A stretch of DNA of 15,482 bases from Candidatus Dormiibacterota bacterium (lineage in GTDB: Bacteria > Chloroflexota > Dormibacteria > Aeolococcales > Aeolococcaceae). The DNA lies in assembly GCA_003135255.1 (NCBI GenBank), contig PLAX01000211.1:877-16358 (forward strand). Direction: 5' to 3'. A model generated the notes under the pieces. The model was given only the letters and a program-made list of their open reading frames with translations. It was not told the origin of the DNA and made no database searches. Below, piece after piece: positions 13,572-15,482 of this stretch (its first letter is position 1; each line of letters opens with the position of its first letter). A program made the translations under genes and the position numbers.

Positions 13572-13581
13572 CGCCGAAGAA

Positions 13582-13586
13582 CCTCC
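13582..13586 (-). promoter_or_regulatory. Ribosome-binding site for the NrtR-like gene
   Basis: GGAGG on the minus strand, 10 nt before ATG 13571. It supports the short start and excludes the frame extension that crosses the tRNA gene. Confidence 0.6.
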
Positions 13587-13707
13587 GTCGTTTCGGGCGA
13601 TGATGACACGAACTTGGCGCCGCCGGAGCGTCTTGTGGCGGCTTCGTTGCGGCGGGTGGCCCTGGCCGATCGGGACCGGCGGCGGGCCGCACTCCCCCAA
13701 CGGGCGG

Positions 13708-13737
13708 CGGTGGGCGGAGCAGCGGTGGGCGGAGCAG
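13708..13737. repeat. 15-bp tandem duplication covering the tRNA-Val 3' end
   Basis: CGGTGGGCGGAGCAG occurs twice without a gap, at 13708-13722 and 13723-13737. The second copy contains the acceptor-stem 3' strand of tRNA-Val and a little of its T stem; the first copy lies just outside the gene. Confidence 0.8.
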
Positions 13738-13799
13738 GACTCGAACCTGCGGCCTTCTCGGTGTAAGCGAGACGCGCTAACCAGCTGCGCCATCCGCCC
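13726..13799 (-). tRNA. tRNA-Val (UAC anticodon)
   Basis: A complete cloverleaf is visible on the minus strand. The acceptor stem GGGCGGA/TCCGCCC is perfect (7 bp); the D arm is GCGC-AGCTGGTTA-GCGC; the anticodon arm TCTCG-CTTACAC-CGAGA gives anticodon TAC, reading GUA and other Val codons; the variable loop is AGGCC; the T arm is GCAGG-TTCGAGT-CCTGC. With discriminator A at 13726 the length is 74 nt. The following bases are CCG, so the terminal CCA is not fully encoded and would be added by the CCA-adding enzyme. The 5' end lies 12 nt after the rpiA stop, so it may be processed from an rpiA transcript or have its own promoter. Confidence 0.96.
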
Positions 13800-13808
13800 C
13801 GGACCCCG

Positions 13809-13814
13809 ACTCTA
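13809..13814 (-). promoter_or_regulatory. Possible -10 box (TAGAGT) of tRNA-Val
   Basis: TAGAGT on the minus strand overlaps the TAG stop of rpiA (13812-13814), 9 nt before the mature 5' end of the tRNA. No clear -35 is seen. Confidence 0.3.
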
Positions 13815-14498
13815 GTGGCTGCGGCCCGCGGCCACCTCCCGAACCCCGCCCGCCTCATCGCCCACCAGCACGAGATCGGCGATGCCCAGGAAGATGCCGT
13901 GGCCGACCAGGCCGGGCACCGCGTCCAGCCGGCGGGCCAGACCCTCGGGATCGGAGATCAGATCGAAATGACCGTCGCCCAGCAGGTTGCCCGAGTCGCT
14001 GACCTGGGGCCTGCCCTCGGCGTCCGTCCGCAGGCTGAAGGGGGCGCCGCACGCCTCCAGGGCCGCCAGGGTGGCGTCCGATCCGAACTGGAGGATCTCG
14101 ACGGGGACCGGCCCCCTGAGCTGGGCCACCATCTTGCCGGCGTCGGCGACCACCACGAACCGCCGGGCGGCGACGGCCACCAGCCGCTCCCGAACCTGAG
14201 CTCCTCCGCCTCCCTTGATGAGGCGGGACTGCGGGTCGATCAGGTCGGCGCCGTCCACGGCGAGATCCAGCCCCCGGCGGTCGAGCTCCACCAGCTCAAT
14301 GCCGAGCTCCTCGGCGAGGCGGGCACTCGCCCGGGAGGTCGCGACCGCCTGGATGTGGAGTCCGGATCGCACCGCCTCCCCGGCCGCCACGATGAACCAG
14401 TGGGCGGTGGAGCCGGTGCCGAGGCCGACCCGCATGCCATCGCTCAGCAGCCGGGCGGCGGCCCGTCCCGCCGCCTCCTTGGAACGTTCGGCACTCAT
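13812..14498 (-). CDS. rpiA: Ribose-5-phosphate isomerase A
   Basis: Interconverts ribose-5-phosphate and ribulose-5-phosphate in the non-oxidative pentose phosphate pathway; cytosolic. 228 aa from ATG 14498, the usual family length (about 220-235). The hallmark segments are all present: GLGTGSTA (25-32, phosphate loop), AVDGADLID (80-88, catalytic Asp pair), IKGGGGAQVRERLVA (94-108, with Lys95 and catalytic Glu104), SDSGNLL (167-173) and PGLVGHGIFLG (195-205). A longer in-frame start at 14570 would add 24 residues with no family counterpart, so the internal ATG is chosen. A TAGGCT -10-like box lies 11 nt before this ATG, without a ribosome-binding site. tRNA-Val follows after 12 nt. Confidence 0.96.
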   Translation of the reverse strand: MSAERSKEAAGRAAARLLSDGMRVGLGTGSTAHWFIVAAGEAVRSGLHIQAVATSRASARLAEELGIELVELDRRGLDLAVDGADLIDPQSRLIKGGGGAQVRERLVAVAARRFVVVADAGKMVAQLRGPVPVEILQFGSDATLAALEACGAPFSLRTDAEGRPQVSDSGNLLGDGHFDLISDPEGLARRLDAVPGLVGHGIFLGIADLVLVGDEAGGVREVAAGRSH

Positions 14499-14614
14499 GG
14501 TCGCTGTGGAGCCTAGCAGTCCGGAGTGCCCTGGTAGCGTGGACCGCCGCCCTGGCGGTGAGCCGTCCATCGGCAGTGCCGGAACCGGTCCTTACCAGGG
14601 CGCTGAAGCCCCTG

Positions 14615-14938
14615 TCAGGAGACGAGCCGGCCCTTCAGCCGCATCTCGTCGCGACTCGGCAGGCCGCCGAGCGGCTGGCGCATGAAGCGCTCCTGGACGG
14701 CGAAGATCGCCTCCACCATGTCGGCGGAGGTGGCCTCCGGGGAGACCGCCACCCCGCGGCGGCGCAGCTGGGCCATCACCCGCGGCGGCAGCGGCTGGCC
14801 GCGCAGGTTCATCTCCTCGATCTCGATCAGGAGCCCGTCGAGCTCGCAGAGGACCTCACGGCGGCGAGAACGGTACGTGTCCGTCTCGGGAGCCCACTGG
14901 AGCTGGTTGAGGACGCGGTTCCTGACGAATGTGGCCAT
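14615..14938 (-). CDS. Small 107-aa protein, unknown
   Basis: 107 aa from ATG 14938, chosen because AGGGAG (14944-14949) stands 5 nt upstream; a longer frame to 15040 has only low-information sequence before this. No membrane segment or signal peptide. The central part SRRREVLCELDGLLIEIEEMNLRGQPLPPRVMAQLRRRG (about 24-62) suggests two amphipathic helices joined by a Pro turn. The C-terminal half SADMVEAIFAVQERFMRQPLGGLPSRDEM is also helical. It carries one Cys. It lies between lipB and rpiA on the same strand with about 110-120-bp gaps on both sides, so it could be its own transcription unit. I do not recognise the family. Confidence 0.8.
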   Translation of the reverse strand: MATFVRNRVLNQLQWAPETDTYRSRRREVLCELDGLLIEIEEMNLRGQPLPPRVMAQLRRRGVAVSPEATSADMVEAIFAVQERFMRQPLGGLPSRDEMRLKGRLVS

Positions 14939-14943
14939 GACTG

Positions 14944-14949
14944 CTCCCT
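14944..14949 (-). promoter_or_regulatory. Ribosome-binding site for the 107-aa gene
   Basis: AGGGAG on the minus strand, 5 nt before ATG 14938. It decides the start against the upstream frame that reaches 15040. Confidence 0.65.
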
Positions 14950-15030
14950 GGAGCGTCGCCTGCCCGGTGGATGGTGGGATGTGGGGAAGGAGTCGTCCGG
15001 GTGGTTCGGCGTTCCAAGTTGCGATGGTAT

Positions 15031-15049
15031 CCAAGCGCACGGTGCTTGG
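15031..15049 (-). terminator. Possible terminator hairpin after lipB
   Basis: CCAAGC and GCTTGG (15044-15049 and 15031-15036) form a perfect 6-bp stem with a 7-nt loop, starting directly after the lipB stop codon. No T tract follows, so it is a moderate candidate. Confidence 0.4.
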
Positions 15050-15482
15050 CTAGTGGTTTGGCCCCATTGGCTCGGAACTCGTCAGGATCGGCGAGAACTC
15101 GACGACCATCCGCCGGAGGGTGGGATCGGCCTCCGACAGCGACCCGCCCAGTGCCTTCGCCAGTGCTGCCGCCAGGTCGTCCGCCACCAGCTCGGGGGTG
15201 AGACCGGTTGCGCCCTCCCTCTCCATTGAGGTGACCCCGGCGTCCGCGATGCCGCAGGGGACCACGTGCGCGAACCAGTCAAGGTCGTTGCAGACGTTGA
15301 GAGCCACCCCGTGCTGGGTGACCCCGCTCGCCAGCTTGACCCCGATGGCAGCCAGCTTGCTCGGGCCCACCCAGGCACCCGTGTAGCCCGGCCGGCGAGC
15401 GGCGGTGACGCCGTGGAGCAGAGCCGTGGCGATCAGCGCGCCCTCGAGCGCCCGGACGTAGGCGATCACGTCCCCCCGTCCC
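15050..15482 (-). CDS. lipB: Octanoyltransferase LipB, C-terminal part, cut by window edge
   Basis: Transfers octanoyl from acyl carrier protein to the lipoyl domains of E2 subunits and GcvH, the first step of lipoate synthesis in the cytosol. The frame stays open through base 15482 (residues GD directly before VIAYVRALEG), so the N-terminus lies outside the window; the GTG at 15469 is internal. About 140 C-terminal residues are seen: the LipB segment GYTGAWVGPSKLAAIGVKLASGVTQHGVALNV contains the conserved Lys of KxAAIG, and WFAHVVPCGIADAGVTSM contains the catalytic Cys in PCGI. The N-terminal RGGxxTxHxPGQ motif is expected beyond the edge. The gene ends at TAG 15050, followed by a hairpin. 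Confidence 0.94.
   Translation of the reverse strand, partial: GRGDVIAYVRALEGALIATALLHGVTAARRPGYTGAWVGPSKLAAIGVKLASGVTQHGVALNVCNDLDWFAHVVPCGIADAGVTSMEREGATGLTPELVADDLAAALAKALGGSLSEADPTLRRMVVEFSPILTSSEPMGPNH

Noticed and set aside
13572..13793. N-terminal extension of the NrtR-like gene
   Set aside because: It would translate straight through tRNA-Val; a good RBS supports ATG 13571.
14499..14570. Longer rpiA start
   Set aside because: It adds 24 residues without family similarity; ATG 14498 gives the normal RpiA N-terminus.
1..15482. Defence system, CRISPR array, transposon or biosynthetic cluster
   Set aside because: No nuclease, helicase, Cas, toxin-antitoxin, transposase, integrase or biosynthetic core gene is recognisable, and no regular spacer repeats are seen.

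Overview
The window is uniformly GC-rich and gene-dense, with no insertion sequence, phage gene, CRISPR array or rRNA. Many genes start with GTG. Several starts lie 6-9 nt behind a TANNNT -10 box with no ribosome-binding site, which suggests leaderless mRNAs. Together with an actinobacteria-like gene set that uses RpiA, this points to a high-GC soil-type lineage, either Actinomycetota or a deep Chloroflexota/Dormibacterota relative. The taxon is inferred, not proven.

Layout. (1) 1-1750, + strand: the 3' part of a GH130 beta-mannoside phosphorylase-type gene, overlapped by an (alpha/alpha)6-barrel glycosidase-like gene. (2) 1773-5476: a DHA2-type MFS exporter on the - strand, divergent from a TetR regulator that is followed 25 bp later by a complete glutamate decarboxylase. 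(3) 5579-7990, + strand: undecaprenyl-diphosphatase UppP, a 72-aa two-helix membrane protein, a hairpin, then a FUSC/aromatic-acid-exporter-like membrane protein. (4) 8097-8804: a PadR regulator with a Gly/Pro-rich N-terminus, behind a promoter that carries ATATCGC inverted repeats. (5) 9055-11445: a second DHA2 exporter divergent from a second TetR regulator; the intergenic region holds four TAACGCA(A) boxes and a 32-bp-period direct repeat. (6) 11559-12721, + strand: an unrecognised 211-aa protein translationally coupled to D-aminoacyl-tRNA deacylase (dtd). (7) 12846-15482, - strand: an NrtR-like regulator with a degenerate Nudix box, tRNA-Val(UAC), rpiA, a 107-aa unknown and the C-terminal part of lipB.

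How the genes may work together. Regions 2, 4 and 5 look like regulated efflux and stress modules: two exporters each with its own TetR, plus a PadR. Glutamate decarboxylase consumes cytosolic protons and sits in the regulon-like block of the first TetR, but no GadC antiporter is visible, so the divergent exporter is a possible but unproven partner. UppP and its small membrane neighbour serve cell-envelope lipid recycling. The last block is housekeeping (lipoylation, pentose phosphate, translation quality control), with a possible sugar- or NAD-responsive regulator.

I do not see an unmistakably new multi-gene system. The strongest leads are the TAACGCAA operator array, the TetR-decarboxylase/exporter module, the degenerate-Nudix regulator beside rpiA, and the dtd-coupled unknown.
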